Below, in pieces: positions 48,793 through 58,385 of a stretch of DNA of 64,000 nucleotides. This DNA is from Nocardioides terrigena (GTDB lineage: Bacteria > Actinomycetota > Actinomycetes > Propionibacteriales > Nocardioidaceae), in NCBI RefSeq assembly GCF_003047265.1, contig NZ_PZYY01000005.1, forward strand, positions 248,001 through 312,000, read 5' to 3'. The position numbers were made by a program, and so were the translations under genes. Numbering within the stretch: position 1 is the stretch's first letter; each line of letters starts with the position of its first letter. The notes under the pieces were generated by a model that did no database searches, had not been told where the DNA came from, and saw nothing but the letters and a program-made list of their open reading frames with translations.

Positions 48793-51429
48793 ATGAGGCA
48801 CACGCGCTCCACCCTCGTCGTCGTCGGCCACGGAATGGTCGGCCATCGTTTCGTCCAGGCTGCCATCGAGCGCGGCCTCACCGAGACCCACGACATCGTG
48901 GTGATCGGCGCTGAGCGTCGCCCGGCGTACGACCGCGTCGCCCTCACCAGCTTCTTCGCCGCGGAGAGCGCCGACGAGCTGTCGCTGCTGCCCGAGGGGG
49001 CGTACGACGACCCGCGCGTCACCCTGGTCCTCGACGCCGAGGTGACCGAGATCGACCGCGCCGGCCGTGCGATCACCTACGTGTCGCCGGCCCCCGGCAA
49101 CGTCACCGAGCCGCTCACCAACCCCGGCCGCGTCGAGACGATCGCGTACGACGCGCTGGTGCTGGCCACCGGCGCCGCGCCGTTCGTCCCGCCGGTCGAG
49201 GGCCGCGACAAGGACGGCTGCTTCGTCTACCGCACCATCGAGGACCTCGAGGCCATCCGGACCGCCAGCGGGTCCGCCACCAGCGGGATCGTGATCGGCG
49301 GGGGACTGCTCGGGCTCGAGGCGGCCAACGCGCTCGTCCAGCTCGGCCTGGAGACCCACGTCGTGGAGATGGCGCCGCGGCTGATGCCCGTGCAGCTCGA
49401 CGGCTCGGGTGGCGCCACCCTGGTCCGCCACATCGAGAAGCTCGGTGTCCGCGTCCACGCCGGCGTGCTCACCGAGGCCATCACCGGCGACGAGGCGGTG
49501 ACCGGGCTGCGGGTGCGTCCCGCCGGGACCGAGGAGGGGGCCGAGACGACCACGGTCGACGCCCAGGTCGTGGTGTTCTCCGCCGGCATCCGCCCCCGGG
49601 ACGCGATCGCCCGCGAGTGCGGCCTCGACCTCGCCGAGCGGGGCGGCGTGCTCGTCGACGAGCAGTGCCGGACCTCCGACCCCCACATCTTCGCCATCGG
49701 CGAGTGCGCCGCCCCGGGCGGGCGGATGTACGGCCTGGTCGCCCCCGGCTACGCGATGGCCGAGGTCGTCGTCGATGCCCTGCGCGAGGGCCCCGGCACC
49801 TTCACCGGTGCCGACATGTCCACCAAGCTCAAGCTGCTCGGCGTCGACGTGGCCAGCTTCGGCGACGCCTTCGCGACCACGCCCGACGCCCTGGAGCTCG
49901 TCTACTCCGACGCCGTCGCGGGCGTCTACAAGAAGCTCGTCGTGGCCGAGTCGGAGGACGGCACCTTCCGCCTCCTCGGCGGCATCCTGGTCGGCGACGC
50001 GTCGGCGTACGGCGTGCTGCGACCGCTCGTCGCGAGCGGCATCGCGCTCCCGGCCAACCCGGAGGAGCTGATCCTCCCGGCCAGCCGCGGGGGCGTGGAG
50101 CTCGGCATGCCCGACGAGGCGCAGGTCTGCTCGTGCAACGACGTCACCAAGGCGCAGATCGTCCACGCGGTTGCCGAGGACGGCTGCGAGACGGTGGCGG
50201 ACGTCAAGAAGTGCACCCGCGCCGGCAGCACCTGCGGCAGCTGCGTGCCGCTGGTCAAGAACATCATCGAGGAGCACTTCGCCGCGGTCGGCAAGGTCGT
50301 CGACAAGGGCCTGTGCGAGCACTTCCGGCTCACCCGCCAGGAGCTCTTCGACGTGGTCGCGGTGCACGGCTACCGCCGCTTCGACGACATCGTCGAGGCG
50401 CACGGCACCGGGCGCGGCTGCGACGTCTGCAAGCCGGTCATCGCGAGCATCCTGGCCAGCCAGTTCAACGGACACGTGCTCGACACCGACAACCGCCAGC
50501 TCCAGGACACCAACGACGCCTACCTCGCCAACATCCAGCGCAACGGCACCTACTCGGTCGTCCCGCGCATCCCCGGCGGTGAGATCACCCCCGACAAGCT
50601 CATCGTGATCGGCGAGGTCGCCCGCGACTTCAACCTCTACACCAAGATCACCGGCGGCCAGCGGATCGACCTCTTCGGCGCCCGCATGGAGGAGCTGCCC
50701 GCGATCTGGCGCCGGCTCGTCGACGCCGGCTTCGAGTCCGGCCACGCCTACGGCAAGTCGCTGCGCACGGTGAAGTCGTGCGTCGGCTCCACCTGGTGCC
50801 GCTTCGGGGTCCAGGACAGCGTCGCCCTCGCGATCGCCCTCGAGCTCCGCTACCGCGGGCTCCGCAGCCCCCACAAGCTCAAGGGCGGCGTCAGCGGTTG
50901 TGCCCGCGAGTGCGCCGAGGCCCGCAGCAAGGACTTCGGGATCATCGCCACCGAGAAGGGCTGGAACCTGTACGTCGGCGGCAACGGCGGCGCCGTACCG
51001 GTCCACGCCCGGCTGCTGGCCGGCGACCTCGACACCGACACCCTGATCTCCTACCTCGACCGCTACCTCATGTACTACATCCGCACCGCCGACCGGCTCC
51101 AGCGGACCGCCGGCTGGGTCGACTCCCTCGAGGGCGGGCTCGACCGGGTGCGCGAGGTCGTCGTCGAGGACTCGCTCGGCCTCGGCGCCGAGCTCGAGGC
51201 CGAGATGGCGCGCCACGTCGGGTCCTACTTCGACGAGTGGAAGGCCACCCTCGAGGACCCGGCCAAGCTGTCGCGCTTCGTGTCGTTCGTCAACGCGCCG
51301 GACACCCCCGACCCGGCCATCTCCTTCACCGAGGAGCGTGGCCAGATCAAGCCGGCCGACAGCGAGGGCCCGGTCGTGCTCGGCGCCACGATCCCCGTCG
51401 GCGCCCCCGACGCGGCCCGGGTGTCGTGA
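48793..51429 (+). CDS. nirB: NADH-dependent assimilatory nitrite reductase, large subunit
   Basis: NirB reduces nitrite to ammonium with six electrons from NAD(P)H. The 878-residue protein has FAD and NAD Rossmann domains (VVGHGMVGHRF, then VIGGGLLGLEAANAL), and two BFD-like [2Fe-2S] segments (CSCNDVTKAQIV to GSTCGSC, and GRGCDVCKP). The siroheme/[4Fe-4S] domain has cluster cysteines 663, 669, 703 and 707 (CVGSTWC and GCAREC). Length and motif order are normal. It overlaps nirD, so the subunits are coupled. The promoter carries the TGAAACA box shared with narK. Confidence 0.96.
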   Translation: MRHTRSTLVVVGHGMVGHRFVQAAIERGLTETHDIVVIGAERRPAYDRVALTSFFAAESADELSLLPEGAYDDPRVTLVLDAEVTEIDRAGRAITYVSPAPGNVTEPLTNPGRVETIAYDALVLATGAAPFVPPVEGRDKDGCFVYRTIEDLEAIRTASGSATSGIVIGGGLLGLEAANALVQLGLETHVVEMAPRLMPVQLDGSGGATLVRHIEKLGVRVHAGVLTEAITGDEAVTGLRVRPAGTEEGAETTTVDAQVVVFSAGIRPRDAIARECGLDLAERGGVLVDEQCRTSDPHIFAIGECAAPGGRMYGLVAPGYAMAEVVVDALREGPGTFTGADMSTKLKLLGVDVASFGDAFATTPDALELVYSDAVAGVYKKLVVAESEDGTFRLLGGILVGDASAYGVLRPLVASGIALPANPEELILPASRGGVELGMPDEAQVCSCNDVTKAQIVHAVAEDGCETVADVKKCTRAGSTCGSCVPLVKNIIEEHFAAVGKVVDKGLCEHFRLTRQELFDVVAVHGYRRFDDIVEAHGTGRGCDVCKPVIASILASQFNGHVLDTDNRQLQDTNDAYLANIQRNGTYSVVPRIPGGEITPDKLIVIGEVARDFNLYTKITGGQRIDLFGARMEELPAIWRRLVDAGFESGHAYGKSLRTVKSCVGSTWCRFGVQDSVALAIALELRYRGLRSPHKLKGGVSGCARECAEARSKDFGIIATEKGWNLYVGGNGGAVPVHARLLAGDLDTDTLISYLDRYLMYYIRTADRLQRTAGWVDSLEGGLDRVREVVVEDSLGLGAELEAEMARHVGSYFDEWKATLEDPAKLSRFVSFVNAPDTPDPAISFTEERGQIKPADSEGPVVLGATIPVGAPDAARVS

Positions 51430-51773
51430 TGGGCGCCGAGTGGGAGCGGGTCTGCCCCGTCGACGACCTCGAGGTGGAGCGCGGCGTCACGGCGCTGGTG
51501 CACGGCCAGGCGATCGCGATCTTCCGCACCCACGACGACGAGATCCACGCGCTGGGCAACTACGACCCCTTCGCCCGCGCCTCGGTGCTGGCCCGGGGCA
51601 TCGTCGGCACCCGCGCCGGGGTGCCGTTCGTGGCGAGCCCCATGCACAAGCACGCCTTCGACCTGCGGACCGGCCGCTGCCTCGACGACGAGACCCACAG
51701 CGTCCCCGTGTACGACGTCGTGGTCGAGGACGGCGTCGTCCTGGTCGGCCGCCGCAAGCAGGCCGTCGCGTGA
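51429..51773 (+). CDS. nirD: Nitrite reductase small subunit NirD (Rieske-like fold)
   Basis: The 114-residue protein has the NirD form of the Rieske fold ([53 protein letters not shown]) without the Cys/His ligands of a true Rieske cluster, as in enteric NirD. It is needed for NirB activity. The ATG at 51429 overlaps the nirB stop (TGATG); a GTG three bases earlier is also possible. Its own stop overlaps the GTG of the HemD-type regulator gene, so three genes form one translational unit. Confidence 0.92.
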   Translation: MGAEWERVCPVDDLEVERGVTALVHGQAIAIFRTHDDEIHALGNYDPFARASVLARGIVGTRAGVPFVASPMHKHAFDLRTGRCLDDETHSVPVYDVVVEDGVVLVGRRKQAVA

Positions 51774-52951
51774 CGGTGCGTCCCCTGCTGTCCGAGCCCG
51801 CGGTGGACTCCTCGGTGACCCCCGAAGACGCTCCAGCCGGGAGCCCGCGACCTCTCGAGGGCTACCGGGTCGGCGTCACCGCCGCCCGCAAGGTGGACGA
51901 GCAGATCGCGCTGCTCGAGCGCCGCGGGGCGCGCGTCGAGTGGGCGCCGTCGCTCTCCCAGGACCCCAACCAGGTCGACGACGCCGAGCTGCGCGCGGCC
52001 ACCGAGCGGTTGCTCGCCGAGCCGGTCGACATCTTCGTCGCGACCACCGGGATCGGCATGCGGACGTGGTTCGACGCCACGGAGGCATGGGGCCTCCACG
52101 ACGCCCTCGTCGAGGCGATCGGGGCCGCCGAGGTGCTGGCCCGCGGGCCCAAGAGCGTCGGGGCGCTGCGGCGCCGCGGGATCCGCGAGCTGTGGTCGCC
52201 GGGCTCGGAGTGCTTCGAGGACGTGCTCGCGCACCTGCGGGGGCGCGACCTGCGTGGCCGGCGGATCGTCGTACAGGAGCACGGGCAGTCGCTGTCGATG
52301 GTGGCCCACGCGCTCCAGCGCCAGGGTGCGCGCGTCGAGGTGGTCACGGTCTACCGGGTGCAGAGCGCCGAGGACCCCGAGCCGATGTTCCGGATGGTCG
52401 ACCTGATCGCGGACCGCGAGCTCGACGCCGTCACCTTCACCTCCGCTCCCGCGGTGGCCGCGCTGATGGAGGCGGCGGGTGTGACAGGGCGCCGCGACGA
52501 GGTGATCGCGGCCTGCCAGGCCGACGTCATCGCGGCCTGCGTCGGTCCGGTGACGGCCGCGGCGTTCGAGATGTGGGGGGTCCCGAGCATCACGCCCGAG
52601 CGGTCGCGGCTGGCGGCCATGATCAAGCTGCTCGAGACCGAGCTGCCGTCGCGCAAGGACGGGCTGTCGCTCGAGGTCGCCGACCACACCCTGCTCATGC
52701 ACGGCGACCTGGTGCTGGTCGACGGGGTGGAGGTCCACCTCTCGCCCGCGCCCCTGGCCGTGCTGCACGCCCTGGTCGTCAACCCGGGGCACGTCGTCTC
52801 CCGCTCGGAGCTGCTCGCCGCCCTGCCCAGCGGCACCGCCGGGTCGGAGCACGCCGTCGAGATGGCGGTCGCCCGGCTGCGCGCCGCGCTGGGCACCCGG
52901 GTGGTGCAGACCGTGGTCAAGCGGGGCTACCGGCTCGCGGTCGGCTCGTGA
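51770..52951 (+). CDS. HemD-like domain fused to a winged-helix DNA-binding domain; probable nitrate regulator (NnaR-type)
   Basis: The 393-residue protein has a uroporphyrinogen-III-synthase-like domain (about 25-285: GYRVGVTAARKVDEQIALLERRGA and FTSAPAVAALMEAAG) and an OmpR-type winged helix at about 300-393 (HLSPAPLAVLHALVVNPGHVVSRSELLAALP, then AVEMAVARLRAALG). This fusion matches NnaR of Streptomyces and mycobacteria, which co-activates nirB with GlnR. It may still contribute to siroheme synthesis, needed by NirB, but no other siroheme gene is here. GTG 51770 overlaps the nirD stop. Confidence 0.85.
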   Translation: MTVRPLLSEPAVDSSVTPEDAPAGSPRPLEGYRVGVTAARKVDEQIALLERRGARVEWAPSLSQDPNQVDDAELRAATERLLAEPVDIFVATTGIGMRTWFDATEAWGLHDALVEAIGAAEVLARGPKSVGALRRRGIRELWSPGSECFEDVLAHLRGRDLRGRRIVVQEHGQSLSMVAHALQRQGARVEVVTVYRVQSAEDPEPMFRMVDLIADRELDAVTFTSAPAVAALMEAAGVTGRRDEVIAACQADVIAACVGPVTAAAFEMWGVPSITPERSRLAAMIKLLETELPSRKDGLSLEVADHTLLMHGDLVLVDGVEVHLSPAPLAVLHALVVNPGHVVSRSELLAALPSGTAGSEHAVEMAVARLRAALGTRVVQTVVKRGYRLAVGS

Positions 52952-52975
52952 CCTCGCCGTGACCGTTTCGTGACC
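52947..52975. repeat. Three CGTGACC direct repeats at 11-bp steps
   Basis: CGTGACC starts at 52947, 52958 and 52969, spanning and following the stop codon of the HemD-type regulator. The 11-bp step is one helical turn, as in operators of OmpR-family regulators such as the PHO box. No gene starts nearby, so a role in transcription initiation is not obvious. Confidence 0.6.
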
Positions 52976-53001
52976 TCCGCGCCCGGACGTCGTACGGCTG
53001 G

Positions 53002-53483
53002 CATGTAACGCGCTGATGCACCAGCTCCACCGCCCGTCGGTGGGGTGCGGAGCGCTGGTAACAGCGCGTTACATGTGCAGGGAGGCGGCGGGTCGGCGGG
53101 TCGGCGGTGGGGAACCAGGTCGGCGTACAGCGATCCGGCCCTGCGGCCCTCGTTCCCCACCTGCCTGCCGCGACCGGTTGCGCGTGCTGGGGTGGGGCGA
53201 CTGACCCGACGAGTGTGCGTGGATGCACCATCCGAGGTCGTCCGGAGGTGCATCCACGCACACTCGTGGCCACAGCCGGACACGGCCAGCCGTCGTACGC
53301 CGCGCGGCGAAGCGGCGGGATCGGCGTGGGGAACCAGATCGGCGTACGACGACGCGGCCCGGCAGCTTTCGTTCCCCACCCGCCCCCAGCGGCCCGCCGT
53401 CGTACGGCTCACATGTAACGCGCTGTTACGGGAGCTTCGCCACCCACCGGTGGGGTCCGGAGCACCCGTAACGGCGCGTTACA
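53002..53483. repeat. Cluster of five cruciform-forming palindromes in the order A-B-C-B'-A'
   Basis: A: CATGTAACGCGCTG at 53002-53015 pairs with 53062-53075. B: GGTGGGGAAC at 53106-53115 pairs with 53152-53161. C: a perfect 21-bp inverted repeat, 53209-53229 with 53247-53267. B': GTGGGGAAC at 53326-53334 pairs with 53371-53379. A': a 19-bp pair with one mismatch, 53414-53432 with 53465-53483. B/B' and A/A' are also direct copies including flanks. The cluster fills the 553-bp gap between convergent genes (stops at 52951 and 53505). No convincing gene lies here. Confidence 0.88.
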
Positions 53484-53504
53484 GCGGTGGCGGCGCGGCG
53501 GGCG

Positions 53505-53996
53505 TCACGCGCGCGGGGCCACCAGCGCGGTCGCGATGGCGGCGACGCCCTCACCGCGGCCGGTCAGCCCGAGACCGTCGGTGGTGGTCGCGGACACCGA
53601 CACAGGCGCCCCGACGGCGGCGGTCAGGGCCGCCTCGGCGTCCGTACGCCGCGGGCCGAGCCGCGGCGCGTTGCCGACGACCTGCACCGCCACGTTGCCG
53701 ATCTCGAAGCCGGCCGCGCGGACCCGGCGGGCCGCCTCGGCGAGCAGGGTGGCCCCGGAGGCACCGGCCCACTCGGGCTCCGAGGTGCCGAAGTGCGAAC
53801 CGAGGTCGCCGATGCCCGCCGCGGAGAAGAGCGCGTCGCACGCCGCGTGCGCCGCCACGTCGGCGTCGGAGTGGCCCTCGAGGCCACGCGGCTCGTCCGG
53901 CCATGACAGTCCGGCCAGGTGCATCGGCACGCCCTCGACGAGGCGGTGGACGTCGGTGCCGATGCCGGTGCGCGGGAGGGTCACGGGGCCCATCAT
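53505..53996 (-). CDS. ispF: 2-C-methyl-D-erythritol 2,4-cyclodiphosphate synthase
   Basis: IspF cyclises CDP-ME-2-phosphate to MEcPP with loss of CMP. The 163-residue protein has the metal motif GIGTDVHRL (Asp15, His17), [32 protein letters not shown] with the third ligand, and the C-terminal substrate loop [16 protein letters not shown]. Normal length. Starts at 53996 or 53993 (ATG) or 53984 (GTG) differ only in a few residues. It is on the minus strand, and the usual neighbours cysS-rlmB lie 3 kb to the right with two unrelated genes between. Confidence 0.93.
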   Translation of the reverse strand: MMGPVTLPRTGIGTDVHRLVEGVPMHLAGLSWPDEPRGLEGHSDADVAAHAACDALFSAAGIGDLGSHFGTSEPEWAGASGATLLAEAARRVRAAGFEIGNVAVQVVGNAPRLGPRRTDAEAALTAAVGAPVSVSATTTDGLGLTGRGEGVAAIATALVAPRA

Positions 53997-54050
53997 GCCG
54001 CCTGGTCGTCCGCCGACCTCCCGTGAGGCGCCGTCGGACAGAATGGCCCC

Positions 54051-55577
54051 ATGAACCCCTCGTCGCGCCTGCCCTGGGCGCTTGCGGGCATCGTCACCGG
54101 CATCGCGGGCCTGGCGACGAGCTATGCCGTGGCGATGGTGCTCACGATCCGCGAGTCGCCCGTGGTGGCCGTCGCGGAGCTCGTCATCCGGCTCACCCCC
54201 GGGGCCCTCGCCGAGCAGGCGATCAGCCTCGTCGGCCAGCTCGACAAGCCGTTGCTGGTCGGGGGCATCGTGCTCTTCCTGCTGGCGATGTTCGCCCTGG
54301 CCGGACTGATGGCCCGCACGTCGTGGCTGAAGCCGCAGCTGGTGTGGCTCGGCCTGGCCACGGCCGGCGTCGTCGCGGTGCTGCTCCAGCGGGGCGCGGG
54401 CGGGGTCGACGTCCTCCCCGTCCTCGTCGGCCTCCTCACCTGGGTGGCGCTGCTCCCCGCACTCACCGCGCCGCTGCGGATGGGGGAGTCGCACCCCGAG
54501 CTGGAGTCACGCGAGCGGCGGGTCTTCCTCATGGTCGCCGGCGTGCTCGGCGTCGCCGCCGTGGGGGTCGCGGTCGCCGGCCGCGTCGTCGGCGCCGGTC
54601 GCCGGCACGTCATCGAGAGCCGGCGGCTGCTGCGCCTCGACGAGGTGACGCTCCCCGAGGTGCCGGCCGCTGTCTCGTCGGGACTGGCGGAGGTCACCCC
54701 GTGGCAGACGCCCAACGACGACTTCTACCTGATCCACACAGCCATCTCGGTGCCGGCGATCGAGCCCAAGGACTGGCGCCTGCGCATCCACGGGATGGTC
54801 GACCGCGAGCTGGTGCTCACCTACGACGACCTCATCGCCCGGGGGCTGACCGAGTCGTGGGTGACCCTCAACTGCGTCTCCAACGAGGTCGGCGGGGACC
54901 TGATCGGCAACGCCTGGTGGAGCGGCGTACGCGTCGCCGACCTGCTCCAGGAGGCGGGTGTCCGAGGGGATGCCGACTGCGTCCTCCAGACCTCGGAGGA
55001 CGGGTGGAACTGCGCCACCCCGCTCACCGCCCTCACCGACGACCGCGGCGCGATGCTGGCCGTCGCCATGAACGGCCGGCCGCTGCCCATCGAGCACGGC
55101 TTCCCGGTCCGGACCGTGGTCCCGGGGCTCTACGGCTACGTCTCGGCGACCAAGTGGGTCGTCGACTACGAGGTGACGCGCTTCGGCGACGTCGCGGCCT
55201 TCTGGACCGAGCGCGGGTGGTCCGAGCTCGGGCCGGTCAAGATCGCCTCCCGCATAGACGTGCCCCGCTCGGGCGCCGACGTCGACCCGGGCACCCTCGA
55301 CGTGGGTGGCATGGCCTGGAAGCAGCGCACCGGCATCGAGGCCGTCGAGATCGCCCTCGACGGCGGCGCCTGGGAGCGCGTCTCGCTGGCCGCCGCCCCC
55401 ACCGAGGACACCTGGGTGCAGTGGTCCGGCACCGTCGACGTCACGCCCGGCGACCACACGCTGCGGGTGCGCGCGATCGGCAAGGACGGCGACGTGCAGA
55501 CGGGCGCGATCGCGGACGTCGTACCCGACGGCGCGACGGGCTGGCACACCGTGGACTTCAGCGTCCGCGACGAGTGA
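54051..55577 (+). CDS. Membrane-anchored molybdopterin oxidoreductase, sulfite oxidase family
   Basis: The 508-residue protein has four to five N-terminal membrane helices (about 8-175) and an external molybdopterin domain from about 215. The Mo-binding Cys275 is in [12 protein letters not shown], and [27 protein letters not shown] and [21 protein letters not shown] are seen. A C-terminal Ig-like dimerisation domain (about 420-508) completes the sulfite-oxidase layout. Such actinobacterial membrane forms are uncharacterised; substrate could be a sulfoxide or other oxo-compound. CAGAAT at 54039-54044 ends 6 nt before the ATG. It needs the same cofactor as NasA. Confidence 0.88.
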   Translation: MNPSSRLPWALAGIVTGIAGLATSYAVAMVLTIRESPVVAVAELVIRLTPGALAEQAISLVGQLDKPLLVGGIVLFLLAMFALAGLMARTSWLKPQLVWLGLATAGVVAVLLQRGAGGVDVLPVLVGLLTWVALLPALTAPLRMGESHPELESRERRVFLMVAGVLGVAAVGVAVAGRVVGAGRRHVIESRRLLRLDEVTLPEVPAAVSSGLAEVTPWQTPNDDFYLIHTAISVPAIEPKDWRLRIHGMVDRELVLTYDDLIARGLTESWVTLNCVSNEVGGDLIGNAWWSGVRVADLLQEAGVRGDADCVLQTSEDGWNCATPLTALTDDRGAMLAVAMNGRPLPIEHGFPVRTVVPGLYGYVSATKWVVDYEVTRFGDVAAFWTERGWSELGPVKIASRIDVPRSGADVDPGTLDVGGMAWKQRTGIEAVEIALDGGAWERVSLAAAPTEDTWVQWSGTVDVTPGDHTLRVRAIGKDGDVQTGAIADVVPDGATGWHTVDFSVRDE

Positions 55578-55586
55578 CGTGCGGCG

Positions 55587-56819
55587 TCAGCGGTTGATGA
55601 CGTACGTCGTCCCGCCGCTGGCGTTGATCCAGATGTCCTCGAGCTGGTCGCGGTCGTAGACCCGGCGGACCGCCCCGTTGGTGGCCCCGGCGGGGTCGTT
55701 GACCACCACGTCGCCGTCGGCCTCGAAGCCCACGACCACCAGCAGGTGGCCGTTGCTGGACGAGATCGGGGCGCCGGTGAGCTGCCGGGCGCCGAACGCC
55801 ACCGAGATCACCAGCGGGACGCCGGCCACGATGTAGTCCTCGGCCTCGCGCAGGTTGCGCAGCCGGGTGACGTAGGCGTCGCCGGTGGTGAGCGTCGCGG
55901 CGTACGCCGTGTTGAACGCCCAGTTGCCGGTGCCGCCGTAGCGGTGGTCGTAGACGAGCCGGGCGGTGTGGTCGACCTGCGGGTCCGCGTGCCCGGCCGT
56001 GACCGCGGGGAAGGGGCCGGGCTGGAGGCCGTAGTGGCCCAGCACCATCGCGGTGGAGGTGGGCGAGCACCAGGCCTCGCCGCCGCCTCCCCACTGCGGG
56101 TAGTGGCCGGAGTGGGTCATCTGGGAGTACGTCGGGACGTCGAGGACGGTGCCCGCCGCCGGGCCGGGCGCGGACGTGGGCGTGCTGCCGCGCGGCGCGA
56201 TCGCGCTGGCGACGGCGCCGACGCGGTCGACGCGCACCAGCGGCTTGGTCGTGGCGCTGCGGTAGAGCGTCACCCGCACCTGCCACTGGGTGACCGGGGC
56301 TGCGGCGACCCAGGTGTCGACGTTGACCCGGCCGAGGTCGTCGGACTGCGAGGCCAGGGACTGGCGACGGACGGCCGGGTTGTCGAGGGCCCACTCGGCC
56401 ATCGAGTCCCAGCTGGAGGTCCGGCCGTCGGCGGTGCGAGCCCGGACGGCGAACTTGACGACGCTGTCGCCGGTGGTGACGGCCTCCCACGACGGGATGA
56501 GCTCGGTGGCGCCGAAGCCGGGCGACGCCCAGGGGGAGGTCCAGCTGCCGGCCTGGTAGGCCCGGCCGTGCAGCTTGCCGGTGCGGGGCTTCTTGAGCAG
56601 CAGCGAGCCCTTGGCGGTGCGGACCCCGCGCATGGTGCCGGCGCGCCAGTCGCGGCCCCGGCTCCACGAGGTGTGCTGGATGCTGGAGGCGGCGCGACGC
56701 TCGGCAACGCCCTGAGCACCGGGCTCCGCGGCGGACACGGTCACCGGGGAGAGGGCGCCCGCGAGCAGGGCGAGCGCCGGGACGGCGAGGAGCGGACGTC
56801 GTACCAGGTAAGGGGCCAC
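55587..56819 (-). CDS. Secreted C39-like cysteine peptidase
   Basis: The 410-residue product has a signal peptide (cleavage near VSAAE at 28-32) and a beta-rich region (about 50-215) with paired jelly-roll-like strands. A C39-like papain-fold domain follows, with Cys251 (AWCSPTSTAMVL), His358 (NGHLLVVVGF) and Asp375 (VVNDPAG). Related proteins in actinobacteria are annotated as C39-family peptidases acting outside the cell; no ABC transporter domain is fused, so it is not a bacteriocin exporter. The GTG start at 56819 begins a proper signal peptide. It converges on the molybdopterin gene with a 9-bp gap. Confidence 0.85.
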   Translation of the reverse strand: MAPYLVRRPLLAVPALALLAGALSPVTVSAAEPGAQGVAERRAASSIQHTSWSRGRDWRAGTMRGVRTAKGSLLLKKPRTGKLHGRAYQAGSWTSPWASPGFGATELIPSWEAVTTGDSVVKFAVRARTADGRTSSWDSMAEWALDNPAVRRQSLASQSDDLGRVNVDTWVAAAPVTQWQVRVTLYRSATTKPLVRVDRVGAVASAIAPRGSTPTSAPGPAAGTVLDVPTYSQMTHSGHYPQWGGGGEAWCSPTSTAMVLGHYGLQPGPFPAVTAGHADPQVDHTARLVYDHRYGGTGNWAFNTAYAATLTTGDAYVTRLRNLREAEDYIVAGVPLVISVAFGARQLTGAPISSSNGHLLVVVGFEADGDVVVNDPAGATNGAVRRVYDRDQLEDIWINASGGTTYVINR

Positions 56820-56913
56820 CCGACCACGCTAACCCGCAGATGCCCCACCTGTCCCACGAGTCACAGCGCCCGGTCGAATCGTTGTGTCGACGCGCCGCCC
56901 CTAGACTTGCCGG

Positions 56914-58326
56914 GTGAATCTGAGGCTCCACGACACTGCGACCCGCGAGGTCCGTGACTTCGTCCCCCTCGAGGAGGGGAGGGCGGGTATCTACGTCTGT
57001 GGACTCACCGTGCAGTCGGAGCCGCACGTCGGCCACGTGCGCTCGGCCGTCAACTTCGACGTGCTGCGCCGCTGGCTGACCGCGAGCGGCTACGACGTGC
57101 ACTTCATCCGCAACGTCACGGACATCGACGACAAGATCCTCGCGAAGTCCGCCGAGCAGGGCCGCCCTTGGTACAACCTCGCCTACGCCATGCACGCCGA
57201 GCTCACCAAGGCGCTGGCCAGCATCAACGTGCTCCCGCCCACCTACGAGCCCGGCGCCACCGGCACGGTCCCGGAGATGGTCGAGCTCATCGAGACGCTC
57301 ATCGAGCGCGGTCACGCGTACGCCGCGGAGGACGGGTCCGGCGACGTCTACTTCGACGTGCGCTCCTGGCCGTCGTACGGCGAGCTCACCCGGCAGGGCC
57401 TCGACGACATGGAGCCGGCGGAGGACGCGGACCCCCGCGGCAAGCGCGACCCCCGCGACTTCGCCCTGTGGAAGGGCTGGAAGACCACCGAGCCCGAGTC
57501 CGCCGCCTGGCCCGCCCCGTGGGGCCGCGGCCGTCCGGGCTGGCACATCGAGTGCTCGGCGATGGCCAGCAAGTACCTCGGCCCCGCCTTCGACATCCAC
57601 GGCGGCGGCGTCGACCTGCGCTTCCCCCACCACGAGAACGAGCTGGCCCAGTCCCGCGCGGCGGGCAAGCCCTTCGCGTCGTACTGGATGCACAACGCCT
57701 GGATCACCACGGCCGGCGAGAAGATGAGCAAGTCGCTCGGCAACTCGCTGCTCGTGCCGTCGGTGCTGGAGCGGGTGCGTGGCATCGAGCTGCGGTTCTA
57801 CATGGTGAGCGCGCACTACCGCTCCCACGTGGAGTTCAGCTTCGAGGCGCTCGACGAGGCGGCCACGTCGTTCCGGCGGATCGAGAACTACCTCGAGCGG
57901 GCGGCCGCGCTTCTCGGCGAGGTCCCCGCGAACGGCATCTGGTGCGCGGAGTTCGTCGCGGCCATGGACGACGACCTCGGGACTCCCGCGGCCGTCGCCG
58001 CGATCCACGACGTGGTCCGCGAGGGCAACAAGCTGCTCGCCGACGGTCCCTCCGACGCGCTGCGCGGCAACGCGGCCTCGGTGCGCGCCATGCTCGGCGT
58101 GCTCGGGCTCGACCCGGCCGACCCCGGCTGGTCCGACGGCAGCAGCGGCGCCGAGGCCGAGCAGCTGCGCGGCGCCGTCGACGTACTCATCACCGCACTG
58201 CTCGAGGACCGGGCCCAGGCACGCGCCGACAAGGACTGGGGTCGCGCCGACGCGATCCGGGACCGGATCAAGGCCGCCGGCATCGAGATCGAAGACACGC
58301 CCTCCGGGCCGAAGTGGAGCATCTGA
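56914..58326 (+). CDS. cysS: Cysteinyl-tRNA synthetase
   Basis: This class I synthetase charges tRNA-Cys. The 470-residue protein has the HIGH-type motif [13 protein letters not shown], zinc-ligand residues Cys29 (YVCGLTV), Cys212 (WHIECSAMA) and His237 (HHENELAQ), and EKMSKSLGN for ATP binding. It is the housekeeping CysS, not the mycothiol ligase MshC, which is shorter. The GTG at 56914 is 6 nt after TAGACT (56902-56907), giving a leaderless mRNA. The cysS-rlmB order is conserved in actinobacteria. Confidence 0.96.
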   Translation: MNLRLHDTATREVRDFVPLEEGRAGIYVCGLTVQSEPHVGHVRSAVNFDVLRRWLTASGYDVHFIRNVTDIDDKILAKSAEQGRPWYNLAYAMHAELTKALASINVLPPTYEPGATGTVPEMVELIETLIERGHAYAAEDGSGDVYFDVRSWPSYGELTRQGLDDMEPAEDADPRGKRDPRDFALWKGWKTTEPESAAWPAPWGRGRPGWHIECSAMASKYLGPAFDIHGGGVDLRFPHHENELAQSRAAGKPFASYWMHNAWITTAGEKMSKSLGNSLLVPSVLERVRGIELRFYMVSAHYRSHVEFSFEALDEAATSFRRIENYLERAAALLGEVPANGIWCAEFVAAMDDDLGTPAAVAAIHDVVREGNKLLADGPSDALRGNAASVRAMLGVLGLDPADPGWSDGSSGAEAEQLRGAVDVLITALLEDRAQARADKDWGRADAIRDRIKAAGIEIEDTPSGPKWSI

Positions 58327-58334
58327 CATGCCAG

Positions 58335-58372
58335 GGATTTCGAGGCTCACAAGCTCGCACCTCAATCACCGA
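58335..58372. repeat. Diverged 38-bp REP-like repeat between cysS and rlmB
   Basis: This copy begins GGATTTCGAGGCTCACAAGC and ends CACCTCAATCACCGA. It matches the 15923 and 15967 copies except in the hairpin centre and two other bases. It sits in the 59-bp gap just before the rlmB ribosome-binding site. Confidence 0.82.
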
Positions 58373-58385
58373 GAAGGACACTGAC

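Noticed and set aside
53045..53471. Small open frames between the nitrate regulator and ispF
   Set aside because: They run through inverted repeats, have repetitive Arg/Thr-rich translations and no homology-like motifs.
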